NCBI RefSeq assembly: GCF_035046505.1 | Contig: NC_089827.1 | Coordinates: 16,553,353 to 16,617,352, forward strand | Source: Tiliqua scincoides | Taxonomy: Eukaryota; Chordata; Lepidosauria; Squamata; Scincidae | DNA length: 64,000 nt | Reading direction: 5' to 3' | Shown: piece after piece, positions 1 to 11,239 of the stretch | How the letters are laid out: each line of letters opens with the position of its first letter | How positions within the stretch are numbered: the first letter of the stretch is position 1 | Translations under genes and position numbers: made by a program | Notes under the pieces: model-generated | Databases searched by the model: none | The model's input: only the letters and a program-made list of their open reading frames with translations | What the model was told of the DNA's origin: nothing

Positions 1-440
1 AATTTCCAGGATAGGGTGGACATATGAATTAATTGAATTAATCTGCAGTCGCTCCTATTTTATTTTCCCCCCTGCTAGAATTTATGGAAGTAATTAGCTA
101 TTTTGCCAAAGTAGATGAATCTGTTTGAGAAATGCAGCCGTAAACGCTTGCTTGCAGCTTTAGTCAATGTCTCTGCATTACCACAGCTAATTATTTCACT
201 GTTCTGCTATTCAACACCAGCATTTAGGATGCTGCCACCGATGTGCCCGTTCCATTCAATCTAACGCAGGCCTTATATTAGGAAACCTCAAGAAATCGAA
301 TCACGTTGCAGCAAAAACCAGCCAACATGCTATCAGTCAGAAACAGATGCATGTAATCCAAGAAGCTGATACCATCTATTTAAATAATATCCCTTTCCAA
401 AATTCCAGAGGCTCCAGCACAGCCTCTAAGTAAGTTATTG
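1..440. other. Unique AT-rich DNA, no gene seen
   Basis: No open frame, repeat or RNA gene is recognisable. The stretch contains homeodomain-type core sites (TAATTA at 91-96, CTAATTAT near 188-195), so it could be a conserved non-coding element. That is only an inference from its look. Confidence 0.4.
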
Positions 441-444
441 CGGC

Positions 445-544
445 ATCGTAACCCTGACCCCCACAGATTTCAGCATCCGTGGATTTCTCTATCTGCAGGG
501 GTTGTGGAACTGTATCCCCCACCCCCAATACCAAGGCCCTACTG
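445..544 (-). mobile_element. Tigger-like DNA transposon fragment (one end)
   Basis: Read on the minus strand it begins CAGTAGGGCCTTGGTATTGG and continues with a 'GGTTCC...ATCCRYGGATGCTGAAATC' style terminus typical of mariner/Tigger miniature elements. A TA follows the end at 545-546. The opposite end is not visible, so the copy is partial. Confidence 0.5.
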
Positions 545-786
545 TACAGTACTTTTCAAACCTTTTTTTTTTTTTTTTCATCTCAGGGTCTTTTGGAATG
601 CATGGCGGGGTTCCAAAATGCACACATATACCCTGAGGCTTCCATGGAGCTGCCTTCCTTTGCTGTACCTCTGGCCTTTCCAAAAGTTGCTCCAGAAAGC
701 TGCAGCCTCTGAAAGGGTCTCCACAATCTTCCTTTGCACCACATCAGGTCCCTCTAGAAAGCTGCCAACTTTGAATGAGCTTGAAT
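545..786. other. Unclassified DNA with poly-T run
   Basis: Contains a 16-base T run near 563-578 and no recognisable gene. Short open frames here lack family resemblance and overlap on both strands. Confidence 0.4.
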
Positions 787-794
787 GACTAGAA

Positions 795-1912
795 CAGCGG
801 TTTTCAACCTTTTTCATCTCACGGCGCCGCTAAGGTGCTAAAATTGTCAAGGCACACCACTAGTTTTTTTTTTTTTTTTTAAATAATTGGCAATGGCATA
901 CCATGATGCTGGTCGGGGGCTCACATCCCCTAAAGGCCTACTAATAAATGACCCTCCGCTAAACTCCCATGACACACTGTCGCATGGTGGGGGCCCGTTC
1001 AGCTTCCCCCTGGGTTTGGGGCTCTACTATCAAGGGTTCAGGGCTTTCCTGACTTACCCTGGCCAATAAAAAGGTGAGAAGGTCTCGGGAGAGGTCGGCA
1101 CAAGCGGTTTATGACTTTTATATTCATTGGCCCTGTTACTGCACAGGAGCCACGCTGGCACAAATAGTCCTTACAGAGGTATACGCCCAGTTCTGTGACC
1201 TCACATAGACGTCCAACAGTCTTTGCTAATAGTCCTTGTTAAAGAGACCTCCTACAGTTGTACCTCACATGCAGAGGTGCCCGCAAATAGGCAAAGTCTG
1301 GAGTTATGCCCCCTGGTGGGCTTATCGCCTCTGGCAGTAGACAGGTGTTATTGTCTCTGCTGACCTGGGCTGGCCACTGTGGAAGAACGGCCTCCAGAGG
1401 GCTTCTTCCTGGGATCTGGAGCCTGGGTTGAGTTCTCAGGGGCTGCCCCCCAGGCCGCAGAGGAGCTGGGCGCCTGGTACTCCTAGGCAGCAAGGGGTCA
1501 GGTGGTCCTCATGCCCTGCCAGGGTTTGCTTGCGCCAGGTGAATAGGGCCTTCCATTCCCCCACGGGCTCCTCCAGCCCCTTCCAGGCCAGAGCCAGATA
1601 TTGGGTAGGGCCTGGGGCAACAGTTTTCCCTTGTTCTCTCCTCTGATTTGGAGCCCAGGGAGAAGCATCCTTGCCCTCTGGCCGCCGGGCTCCTTATGAA
1701 CCCTGCAGCCAGCCCAGCCAACACCACCCCTTCCGGCCATGCGATCGGCCTGAGCTCTCTGTTATCTCAGGCCTGGAAGATTTGGGCAGTACTTTCTCCC
1801 TTCCATTGCTCTTGAGGAGACCCCTGCTCCTGAGGAGACCGGCGGCGACTGGGCCAGACCTGGGCGACACACACCTGCAGACCATTCATGCCACACTGGT
1901 TGAAAATTGCTG
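795..1912. mobile_element. hAT-1 non-autonomous element, split by an LTR
   Basis: Left end CAGCGGTTTTCAACC (795) pairs with right end GGTTGAAAATTGCTG (1898-1912). Flanks gactagaa (787-794) and gactagcc (1913-1920) match 6 of 8. Without the inserted LTR at 978-1869 the element is about 220 bp. Interior phrases such as 'GGCACACC' recur in the copies at 42677-42952 and 63481-63707, which supports one family. It has no coding capacity. Confidence 0.75.
978..1869. mobile_element. Solo LTR (fossil) nested in hAT-1
   Basis: An 892-bp block starts TGTCGC and ends GCGACA and is flanked by the direct repeat CACAC (973-977 and 1870-1874). Removing the block plus one CACAC restores the hAT-1 interior as seen in other copies. 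A TG...CA block with short inverted ends and a 5-bp duplication is what an LTR retroelement leaves after recombination between its LTRs. An AATAAA lies at 1065-1070. No internal coding region is present. Superfamily (Ty3-like or ERV-like) cannot be set from this alone. It is younger than its hAT-1 host. Confidence 0.6.
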
Positions 1913-1920
1913 GACTAGCC

Positions 1921-2360
1921 TGCCACAATATGTGCTCTTGCAATGGAGTCCAGGGCCAAAGGAAAGCAACCGCACAGTGATAGATACAGCAGGAAGGGAA
2001 GTCCTGGTCTAGGCAGAGACCTCTTGGGCACTCTGTATCCTGATGGACAGGCTGGCATAGCCTGGCTAGCTATTGAGGCCCAATCTAGAAATGAGGCGGC
2101 CACGCCATGTAGTTTATTCATATACGTATCTGGCCTGTTCACATCTAAAATGCAGTGTAGGGTCAACAAAAGGAGCCAAGGTGAGAAACTTTCCCATATT
2201 TCACCTCTTTAAGCACTTTTGTGTCCGGTTTAGTTCTGTTCCAGTATGGGAGCTGACCTAAAAGAACCTACCTGCAAGAAGGGAATATGGGGAAGGTTCC
2301 AATGCCCTCATCTGTTTCCTTTGTGTTGTAAAATGTTGACCCCTATCCTGATTTTAAACC
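1921..2360. other. Unique DNA, no gene seen
   Basis: Nothing recognisable apart from short chance open frames. Confidence 0.4.
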
Positions 2361-2368
2361 GGAATGGG

Positions 2369-2710
2369 CACTGATGTAGTGGGGGGGGGGGTTAAAACAG
2401 TAAGTTCTGCAGGTGTCACAATGTACCATGTAAGCAGCCCCTCCCAAGTTGGAGCCATTACAGAATGAGTGGGGTGTCAGCCTAGCAATGCTGTTGGCTG
2501 GGATGACTTACTTGGAGACTCTTGAGGCTTCTTCTAGGTCATGCCAAGCTAGCAATTCACTTCTTGGCCTCTGCTGAACCAAATGGCATCCCCTGTGTGT
2601 TGCCATCAGTGCCTGGAATGGCTCGGATGGCAAGTAAGAGGGGCCCCTTACACAGCATTGTGCAGTGCCTGAAGTACTTACCTTTTGTGTCCCCCCCAGC
2701 TACGATACTG
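2369..2710. mobile_element. hAT-3 miniature element
   Basis: Ends CACTGATGTAGTGGG and CCCCAGCTACGATACTG are imperfect inverted repeats related to CAGTGGYGTAGCTA. Flanks ggaatggg (2361-2368) and agaatggg (2711-2718) match 7 of 8, the hAT duplication size. The left end carries a G run. Interior phrases ('AAGTTCTGCAGG', 'TGGAATGGCTC') are shared with the copies at 54189-54377 and 55822-56032. Confidence 0.65.
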
Positions 2711-2718
2711 AGAATGGG

Positions 2719-3693
2719 CAGTCATGCAGTTAGCAAACATGTCTGTGATTATCACATCTATGTCGACCATCTGAAAACTGCCACTATCCAGTCACCGATG
2801 GCCAAGCTGGCAACCCTTTTCATCTCCCTTTAGGTCTTTTGCAACGCTGCCCAAGATAGAACCATCCCACAATTTGAGAAGCACAGATTTACTGTCAGTT
2901 GAAAGACTTGGGCAGCTGTAATGTGTGTGTGGAGGTGTGGATACGCACAAGTGGCATTAAAATTCCACAAGCCTCCATTTTTTAAGCTCTCTTCTTTCCC
3001 GACAGCTGTCACAATTACAGTGATTTTAGACAATTACCTTTACTCCAAGTAAATATAAAACAGCCAAATACGAGTTTCAGCTTTGATGTGGAGACGGAGA
3101 CAACCACTGATAAATTGTTGGCCGTGACTGCGTTGCTGTCGGGTGAATAACAAAGCTGAATCTCCTGTTTCTTTCTCTTTTTTATGTTGCAAAGAGATGG
3201 GAGTAACTTTTGAAGATCTTAACAGAACCCAGCTTCTGCCCCTAGAGATAAGAAATGTCCTGGATACAATTATTACGAAGCTTAGAGAAACATCTAAAGG
3301 AAAGCTATCTGCACCTTGGTTTCTCAGTGACTAGCATATTAAAATTGCCTAGAAAAGATACTTCCACTAGCCTTTTGCAGACCACTGTTGAAAACCGAGC
3401 CAAGGCAATAACAAAGCTTGTCTTCTACAGAATATTTCCATAAGATTTCGTCTTCATTAACTTAACAAGTAGTATTTTATTCCAGTACATAAGGCATGGA
3501 ACGGAGAGCTCCAAGGCCTCAATCTGACAGTTAGTTGCTGTGTAACAGCAGGACAGAGAGTCAGGTCTTCCGTTCTGCTTCCTAAACGAATGAATAGAAC
3601 TGGTTGGCATCAGAAATTCCTCTCCCCATGCTTAGACTGGCCCACAACTGCAATGTTGTATTTCTGACCTGCATACACATCACAGTGTTCACA
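2719..3693. other. Unique DNA, no gene seen
   Basis: Low-copy-looking sequence. A 63-codon open frame at 3143-3334 has no recognisable domain and no splice or start context that would support it. Confidence 0.4.
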
Positions 3694-3695
3694 TA

Positions 3696-3731
3696 CATGA
3701 GGCCCTTGATATCTGAGAGGGATCTGTACCA

Positions 3732-3766
<35 letters not shown>

Positions 3767-3944
3767 GCCGCAAACACCAAATTTCACAGTTAATTAAATC
3801 CATGGCTGGAGGGCCTCAGATTTACCTCCTGGCTCAACCAGTAGTGACTTGTCATGTCCGGGAGGTCCTCTGAAGCTCTCCAGGCCTAAGCTTGGCATCG
3901 ATGGATACTGAAATCCATAGATGCCAAGTCTGCAGAGCCCACTG
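3696..3944. mobile_element. Tigger-like miniature element with internal AC repeat
   Basis: The right end, read in reverse, is CAGTGGGCTCTGCAGACTTG followed by 'GGCATCTATGGATTTC'; the left end CATGAGGCCCTTGATATCTG is a diverged counterpart. TA flanks both sides (3694-3695, 3945-3946), the mariner/Tigger target. An (AC)n run sits inside. Confidence 0.55.
3733..3763. repeat. (AC)n microsatellite
   Basis: About 15 uninterrupted AC units inside the Tigger-like element. Confidence 0.95.
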
Positions 3945-3946
3945 TA

Positions 3947-4789
3947 TCTGGTCCACATCCATGGGCCTGGTTCTCTCATCTTGAAATCCCCTTGCCATCA
4001 TCATCAGGAGCTAATGTGTCCAAAAGAAAAGTCTTGGGCCAGCTCAGGCTATGGAAGTGGAGTGCGATTCATATGTTTCCTCTGTTTCTTCAGTGCTATT
4101 TCCTAAAGACACTTCTTCTTTCAGAGCTGCTGAATAGCTAGGAACAACTGGCAGGAGTTAGTGAAGTTTCACTCCTATTCTAACTCCATCTCCATTGCAT
4201 CAAGTGCAAATATTTACAGGGCTGCTTAGCTCTTTTTTTAACCTTTTGTTGCTTCATATCCATCGGAGGGTCACGGGATAATCTGAGTTTAACACAGCAA
4301 GTCTCCACTTGAAGAGCTGTATCTTATTCCAAGACAATGTATTATATGCAAAGATGTTTTTAAAAGACTTTATTTACCTAAGAGGCCATCATAATTCTTT
4401 CAAAGCTGCTATATTACTTTACATATGTAATTTCCGCTGCCTTCATGGAACATTGATATGATATATCCACTCCTTTCTCATTTTCTTCCAGGCTCACATC
4501 TTCCATTATCAGTAATGAGAGTTGCCCACACATGCAGTGAAATGAATGGAACACTGTTCATATATTGCGACTTTATCCAAAACAAACCCCCATGGAAATA
4601 AAACTTTGTCACCAAAATAGTCAAGAAAAAATGTTATCTAGTGGGATTTGTTTATTTATGAAATGACATCACCGTGATAAACAAGTGTTAACACCCCTGC
4701 CTTCCCTATGGATCTACTCAGATCTGTGTCAGCTATTTAGCAAATCTGAGCAGCCCGTCTAAAGTTGCCCAGACCAGGTACTGGAGTTT
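3947..4789. other. Unique DNA, no gene seen
   Basis: AT-rich sequence without recognised repeats or coding signal between two DNA transposons. Confidence 0.4.
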
Positions 4790-5407
4790 GGATATGGCAG
4801 GCATGTCCAACAGGTAGATCACAATCTACCTATAGATCGTGGAGGGGTCAGAGGTAGATCGCCAGCCCCACTTGGCTCCATCTGTCCAGCAGCTTGCCCC
4901 ATCGCTAGGAGAGAGCTCGTGCCGGCAGGTCGTCTGCCGAGGACTTGCCGCCGCTGCTGATCCTTTGCCTGTCTTTTTTCCCTGCCTGCGGGAATCTTGC
5001 CTGCGGGTATATTGGAGGCGCTTGTTGTTTTCGTGCCAATAGTTTGTGGGTACCCCAGGGGGCCACCGCCCGCGCCCCGCAACGTGACACCACAGGCCCA
5101 GCATCATACCTGGTCTCCTGCCTCTCAGAATCACCCATTCCTGCCCCCGCCCCAACACCCCTTAGAAGTGTGTTATATACCAGGCGATATCCATTCGCCT
5201 GGGCTTTAACTGAATACACTTACCGTATTAGTTGTGTCATGTGCTGGTCAATGGTCGCTTTATAGTTCGATTTCATTAAACGTTTTTGGGCAGACACAAC
5301 TAAGTGTCAAGAATTTGGTGATTTTGGTAGGCTTTTCCAATTTTGTTCTAACTTGCCTATGCCTTGCCTTCGAATTGGTTCAAACCACTGTGACTTTTGC
5401 TTGCCTC

Positions 5408-5490
5408 TGCAATTTTATTTTGCCTAGCCTTTGCATTGATTCTACACTGCAATTTTATTTCGCCTTGCCTTTGCATTGATTCTACACTGT
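5408..5490 (+). repeat. 43-bp direct duplication in hAT leader
   Basis: Two adjacent copies of a unit containing GCCTTTGCATTGATTCTACA lie head to tail upstream of the transposase frame. It may mark a local promoter or leader duplication; no function is shown. Confidence 0.75.
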
Positions 5491-5822
5491 GTGCAGAATT
5501 TATTAAATCACATGTGGTGGTATTTGAACTTGTTTGGAGGTATTTGATTTTATCTGGTTTTCTGGACAGGTGTTTGAGTTTTTTGGATGATTGTTTGGTG
5601 GTATTTGATTATTGGTGCCAGTATGATGAATTCTTATTTTTACTTTTAGAACTGCATGTGTGGTTTTGGCATCTCCAGTCCTTGTATTGCACATCATCCA
5701 GAGGTCTTCAGTTCCTGTTGATCTTTAATACTTTGGGACAGTGACAGTTTTGGACCAGATTCAGCCAGTGTTTATACTAACTTAGCAGATTTGACCTTCT
5801 TACATCCAGCCACCCCAGTATA

Positions 5823-7686
5823 ATGAAGATGAGTGTTCCAAAGAAGAACAAAACCTACCACTTTCATGATGAATGGGAAATGGACTACTTCTTCATCATG
5901 GTGAAAGACAAGTGTTGTTGTTTAATTTGTAACGCCCCAGTATCCTTGCCCAAAAAGGGTAATCTGGAACGTCATTATAAGGCTCTGCATAACAATAAGT
6001 TTGATGCTGATTTTCCACCCAAAAGTGAAATTCGTAAACTGAAGCTCAAAGAACTTAAATCGAAATTGGCTGCTCAGCAACAGTTGATGGCGAAGTCAAG
6101 GTCACATTCGGTCAATGCAACCATAGCATCCTTCAAGATCAGCAACCTGATCACAAAGAAATGCAGACCTTTCACTGAAGGGGAATTTGTAAAAGATTGT
6201 TTTCTTGAAGCAGCTGACAATCTTTTTGAAGGATTTAAAAATAAGAAGGAGATCATAGCTGCTATTCAAGATATACAATTGTCAAGAAACACCGTCGTGT
6301 GGCGAATAGAAAAGATGTGTGGAGACACAACTGAACAATTGTTGGAGGATGTTTCAAATTGTGTTGCTTTTTCACTCCAACTGGATGAATCTACGGACAT
6401 AAGAGACATAGCCCAGTTACTAGTCTTTATCCAGATAGTTTTTGAAGACTTCAGTGTTAAAGAAGAACTACTTGGAATGATTTCTTTAAAAGGGAGAATT
6501 ACCGGTCAGGAAATATTCAGTTCTTTCCATTCTTTTGTGACAAAGTGCAATCTTCCATTGCATAGACTTGTTTCCATCACTACTGATGGAGCAAGAGCAA
6601 TGACAGGTGAGGTTAACAGTTTCATAGCCCTCTGTAGACAGCATGACGACTTCCCAGATTTCCTTTCTTACCACTGCATCATTCACCAGCAAGTTTTGGC
6701 AAGCAAGAGACTCAGTACAAAGACTCATGGACATCACTTTCAAAATTGTAAATTCAGTTCGTGGAAGATCACTTCAAAGTCGGCTTTTCAATCTTACTCT
6801 TGATGAAGGGGCAGCAGAAATCATTTTGCACACAGATGTAAGGTGGCTAAGTAGGCACAAATTTCTGCAAAGATTTTGTGATTTGCTGAATGAAATAAGA
6901 AGTTTTTGGAAGGAGAGGGGAGATGACCAAGCAGAGTTGGAAGATGAGGAGTGGTTATGTGATCTGGCATTTCTTGCTGTCTTTACAGGCGAACTAAGTG
7001 ATATGAACCTTGAACTACAAGGTAAAAACAAATGCATTGGCGAGATGATGAGTAGAGTTTCATCCTACAAGAGCAAATTTGAGCTAATGATGACTGACCT
7101 TGCAAACAACACTTTTGATCCTTTTCCTAATACTCAGGACCATCTGGGACAATATCCAAATTTTGTTTTTCAGAACGAGAAGTATGTGACAGAAATCTGT
7201 TCTGTTATCCAGGAATTCGAAAATAGATTCTGTGACTTCCAAAAAATTGGAACAGTTGTGGAATACTTGTCATACCCTTTCAAAGTAGATGTGGACATTA
7301 AAGAAACTGCAGCTGCTATCAGTAAAAATTACTCATTGAACAAGCCATCTCTTGAAAACGAAATATTAACCCTTAAAAATATTTTCTCAGAATTTTTTTC
7401 TCAAAAAATTTTTCTCAAGACCCGTGCTGAGCAAGAATCGTTTTGGAAGCTAGTGCCGAGAGACAAATTTCCCAACTTGAGAAGATGCAGTGAAGCTGTA
7501 CACTCCTGTTTCGGTTCAACTTATTTGTGTGAATCTGCGTTTTCCCATCTGAAAATGACAAAGAGTACACAATGTTCCAACATGACAGATGAACATCTCC
7601 AGGATTCCCTGAGACTGACCCTCACGCAATATTCACCCAACTTCAAACAGCTGGTGGATGAAATGCAGGCTCAGATGTCTCACTAA
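5823..7686 (+). pseudogene. hAT transposase, BED finger, one frameshift
   Basis: The product would cut and rejoin the element ends in the nucleus. Residues 1-60 hold a BED-type zinc finger: C33-x2-C36 and H51-x4-H56. The RNase-H-like core shows the acidic motif LQLDESTD (D188), then TTDGARAMTG (D255), then LSYHCIIHQ. The downstream part, read from the +1 frame relative to the start, has LHTDVRWLSRHKFLQRF, LEDEEWLCDLAFL, LELQGKNK and the carboxy-terminal CESAFSHLK with the catalytic-type glutamate (codon 7531-7533). These motifs match the ZBED5/GTF2IRD2-related Charlie/Buster transposases. The first frame is open to 6803 and the second from 6643; the family alignment implies a single frameshift around 6700-6725. 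Start choice: the first ATG of MKMS at 5823, about 620 codons in total, usual for the family. Apart from the shift the copy looks open to the stop at 7684-7686. Confidence 0.9.
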
Positions 7687-8089
7687 TGACCAAGAGCGAA
7701 CTATTAAAGATTGTGCAAGATCAGCCTGGATCAATACTCGACCTAAATTTAACACAAATTACTCAATAAAAGTTAAAGAAAGTTATTAAGACAGTTAAAG
7801 AAAGTTATTACTCAATAAAACTTTAAGAAAAAATGTACTTTCCATTTCCCCTTGCAGTTCTTACTGGATCTTCATCTCTCAGTTTTGTTTTTGCTTACTT
7901 TGCTTAACAGCTGATCACGTCCAAGTAAATGACAGAAGGTTCATTAAAAATGGGCGTCCAACTTTATTGGGTTAAAATTTAATTTGAAACTAATTTGAAA
8001 CTTAATTTTCATGGTGGTAGATCACCGGCACTTTTGGCTGGAAAAAGTAGATCACGACCTGTTCGAAGTTGGACATGCCTGGGATATGA

Positions 8090-8350
8090 TGTGCTTCTGC
8101 TGCCAATCCCTCCCCTCGTGGGCATGATCTGCCTTCTGTTCCACTGTCCCCTTCCCCATCCTGGAACACTCTCCCACCCCCCTCTCCCACCCCCTACACT
8201 GCCTGGTGCCAACATACCTGCCTCCCACCACCTTTTCCCCACCTCCTGTACTGCCTGGTGCAAACCTACCTGCCTCAACTGGCACAGGGATAGGATCTGA
8301 CAGGCTGGCAGGCTGGCACACGTCTTTGTGCTGGCGCAGCCTGTTCCTAA
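8090..8350. repeat. MITE-D-like GC-rich fragment
   Basis: Phrases such as 'CACTGCCTGGTGC' and 'CACGTCTTTGTGCTGGCGCAG' recur near 11840 and 12220, so this is part of a dispersed non-autonomous family. The ends are missing. Confidence 0.5.
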
Positions 8351-8633
8351 ATAGATGCAAACATGCATTATAGTACGTTTGAAACACTCGGGAGCCAGCA
8401 CAGGGGCCTGAGTCAGCTCAATATGATCTTAGGATTGTGCTCTGAGAATTTGTTCCATATGGCTGACCATGCCACATCTGAAAAGATCCAGGAGAATTTG
8501 CTAAAGTACCTTTACAACCTGGTCTCATGTTTACTATACGTCATTGCTGTAATGCTGCCTGAATTATTGTTAGTTGTGTCCCAGTCAATGGGAAATACAT
8601 ATTTCATATGTTTGAAATGAAATAACTGAGGGC

Positions 8634-8816
8634 CAATCCTATCCAACCTTTCAGTGCTGATGTAGCCGTGCCAACAGGGCATGTGCTGCATTCTTTTTTT
8701 TTGGGGGGGGGGGTGGACAGTCACAGAAGCATCATCAAGGTAAGGGAATGTTTGCTCCCCATCAATCTCAGGGCAGCATTGTGGCTGCATCTGTGCTGGA
8801 AAGTTGGATAGGCCTG
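8634..8816. mobile_element. MITE-B miniature element
   Basis: Begins GGCCAATCCTATCCAACC and ends AAAGTTGGATAGGCCTGGGC, an inverted pair. The interior has 'AAGGTAAGGGAA' as in the copies at 32776-32949 and 61491-61668. A T run next to a G run (8695-8712) is included. No clear duplication at the flanks. Confidence 0.65.
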
Positions 8817-9747
8817 GGCTTGAAATGTCTTAAAGTGTGGCATGTGTTTAATTTATGAAAATGTTGAATTTTATGATCAAGCAGTTTTAGAGGATCACGG
8901 TTTGACCCTTGATGTTGTAGAGGCAATGCATATTCATTTCCTTTTATCATCCAATTACTATGATCAGAAAGAAATATTCTGTTGAATGAAAAAAAAAATT
9001 CTAGGGCATTATCTAAGGATAGCTTTGGGTGCTTAAAATGACTAAAACGTAGGTAAGGAGAATTTATCGTCTTCAGAAATAATGAATGGGTGTCCTTCCC
9101 CCATCACTTAATTTCAGGATGGCTGAAATTAGGCAGATCACACAACTTTAACATTAGGCTTGCAGTGAGACAATGTGGGAAGCATGCAGATTCAACTGAG
9201 ATGGCAACGCAACTGAACAGAATGTTAAAATGAAATTGAGATTCAGCCTGGGATGCTGTGAACATGACAATTCCCTCTTTCGTGGCTGCTTAAGCCTGAT
9301 TAGGACATGGATCCACCAGTTCTAATTTAGATAACCGCAAATTAATTGTGCTTCCAGAAGCCAAACTCAGCCTCTGCTTATCCCACTGTCTGCTCTGGGA
9401 CATCAATTTGGTATTCTGCCAATATAATACAGGCAAATTACTGAACAAAGGTATTGTTGACAAAGTTCAAGAAGTAATGATTATAGTTAAATAGGTGTTC
9501 TCTGAATCCAGTACTTTCTTTTAACATGCACAATAGTGAAGTACATGTATCAAGTAGCATGAATTATTTGCCTAAGGGCCAAACAAGCTATGGCATCCAC
9601 TATGGTGCTGTCACATTCCATATCCTGTGACTGACTGAGAGATAACTAAGGCCCTGGCACTGGATTGGCACTCACAGTGGGCGGGGGTGGGCCTAGAGCA
9701 GCATCATGGGTTCTGGGGCCTGATCCCAGTAGAGTCTGGCAGCTTCA
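8817..9747. other. Unique DNA, no gene seen
   Basis: AT-rich, single-copy-looking. No coding or RNA signal found. Confidence 0.4.
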
Positions 9748-9755
9748 CTCTAGGA

Positions 9756-9925
9756 CAGTGGTTCCCAAACTGTGGGTTAAGACCCACTGGTGGGTCATGA
9801 CCTAATTTTTGGTGGGTCGTCAATTTTTGGTGGGTGATGGAAAGAGCAGATAACTAAACGCCTCAAGCCCTGAGCCTATTGAAAAATCAGATACTGTAGT
9901 TGCTAGTCACCATGCAAAGAGCTCA
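9756..9925 (+). mobile_element. hAT-like element, left end only
   Basis: Starts CAGTGGTTCCCAAACTGTGG followed by repeated 'GGTGGGTC' phrases typical of a reptilian hAT family. The matching right end is not seen, so the extent is approximate. Confidence 0.55.
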
Positions 9926-9947
9926 GCCCCTGCAGGTATCTTGTTGT

Positions 9948-10008
9948 CTTATGTGCTGGACTAGATGGGCCCTTTGGCCTGATCCAGCAGGGCTCGTCTT
10001 ATGTTCTG
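9948..10008 (+). mobile_element. CR1 LINE, extreme 3' end
   Basis: About 60 bp read 'CTGGACTAGATGGGCC...GATCCAGCAGGGCTCGTCTTATGTTC', the same terminus as the longer CR1 copies at 32262-33046 and 44079-44533. Severely 5'-truncated. Confidence 0.75.
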
Positions 10009-10009
10009 G

Positions 10010-11060
10010 TCAGCTTTCGTGCAGTATGATAATTCCCCAACACATTACCCATATAGCTGAATGGAGGATTGATTAATCAATACAAGAGTGGGGTTGAGGG
10101 TGTTTTTTGCCGTTTGATAGAAGATAATAATGAAAGATGACAATTTTCATCATAATTATCATGAAGGAGGAGGAGGAGGAGGAGGAGGATTGAGAAGAAT
10201 TTTGATAGCAAAAATTATGGAAAAACAAACACTAGCCTTTTCTAGGCATTCGAATCAGGCTGGGGGATATGGCTGAGGGTTGATCTGGTTTGTATCTAGC
10301 TTCATTCTGCCTTCCTGGGTCCTTCCTTGATCCATTCCGACTTGTGCCAGCAGAATCACTGGTGAAGGTTTGAGTAGATCCATTCAGGCAGCAGAGACTT
10401 ATCCCTGGGCAAGGGAACAAATGTTTCTTATACAGAAGAGACCTTTGAGACTGCCCCCTCACAGGATGCAGTGCATGCTCCGGTGGTATGGGTGCATTGG
10501 TGGGGAGGACAGATTGGCCTGAGCTGTTAGTGAGATTTCCTTCTAAGTGTACATGCATACGATTTTGCTGCTAAACTACGTACTGCTCAAAATTCAGCCT
10601 TTTCTTTGTTCCTTTAGTTTACATTTTGAATTTCCATTCCTTGAGCTATGAGACAATAGCCAGTAAACCATTCTTGCCTGGCATGAGGCAAGCTTTAGCA
10701 TAATGAGCAGCGCTTTGCCTCTGAGAAGTCTGCCGTAAATGGGGTTAAGAAAGTGAAAGGCTGAATAGGGAATCCAAGAGCTAAAAGGCACATAAAAACT
10801 GATCAAGGCTCTCATCTCCATAGTGACCTTCCTGCTTACAATATCACCGACTGCAGTATTCATCATGAAGACAAAAAAAAAAGTATTACACAATGGGTAA
10901 ATCTGTTGAGCAGGGAAGATGTGTCAATACACTAGCTGAAGTAAAATTGTTTGGTTGTTTTCTGTACTCAGCTAGTATCTCCAGGGAGATTGCCAGGAAG
11001 TAGGGCTTTAAATTGACATACCAGTTCAATGTCCTTTTCATTTGTTTTCCTTCTTTTACA
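10010..11060. other. Mostly unique DNA with short repeats
   Basis: Holds a (GGA)n run at 10164-10190 and a diverged MITE-B-like interior around 10390-10530 ('GGAACAAATGTTTC', 'GGATGCAGTGCATGC'). No gene recognised. A 99-codon minus-strand frame at 10594-10893 has no family resemblance. Confidence 0.4.
10164..10190. repeat. (GGA)n microsatellite
   Basis: About nine tandem GGA units. Confidence 0.9.
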
Positions 11061-11068
11061 CATTAGCC

Positions 11069-11230
11069 CAGTGGTTCCCAAACTGTTTCGACTGGCGGCT
11101 CCCTTGACCTTGGGGACATTGGTCACGGCTCCCCATTAGGGCTACAATGCTATACATTTTATAGTGCTGAAGGTTTTTCACGAGGATTTCGTGGCTCCCC
11201 CGGACGTCTCTCGCAGTTTGGGAACCACTA
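11069..11230. mobile_element. hAT miniature element, 162 bp
   Basis: Ends CAGTGGTTCCCAAACTG and CAGTTTGGGAACCACTA are near-perfect inverted repeats. Flanks cattagcc and cacaagcc match 6 of 8. Confidence 0.75.
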
Positions 11231-11239
11231 CACAAGCCT

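Larger units (their letters stand above)
4798..8081 (+). mobile_element. Autonomous-type hAT transposon (Charlie/Buster-like)
   Basis: The 3284-bp element has perfect 14-bp terminal inverted repeats, CAGGCATGTCCAAC at 4798-4811 and its complement at 8068-8081. It is flanked by ggatatgg (4790-4797) and ggatatga (8082-8089), 7 of 8 matching, the hAT duplication length. Subterminal GTAGATC motifs occur several times near both ends, likely transposase binding sites by analogy with other hAT elements. A ~1-kb leader precedes the transposase reading frame at 5823-7686. AATAAA signals lie near 7765 and 7815 inside a short direct duplication (TTAAAGAAAGTTATTA). The perfect ends, clear flanks and almost open coding region suggest a comparatively young insertion. 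Confidence 0.93.
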
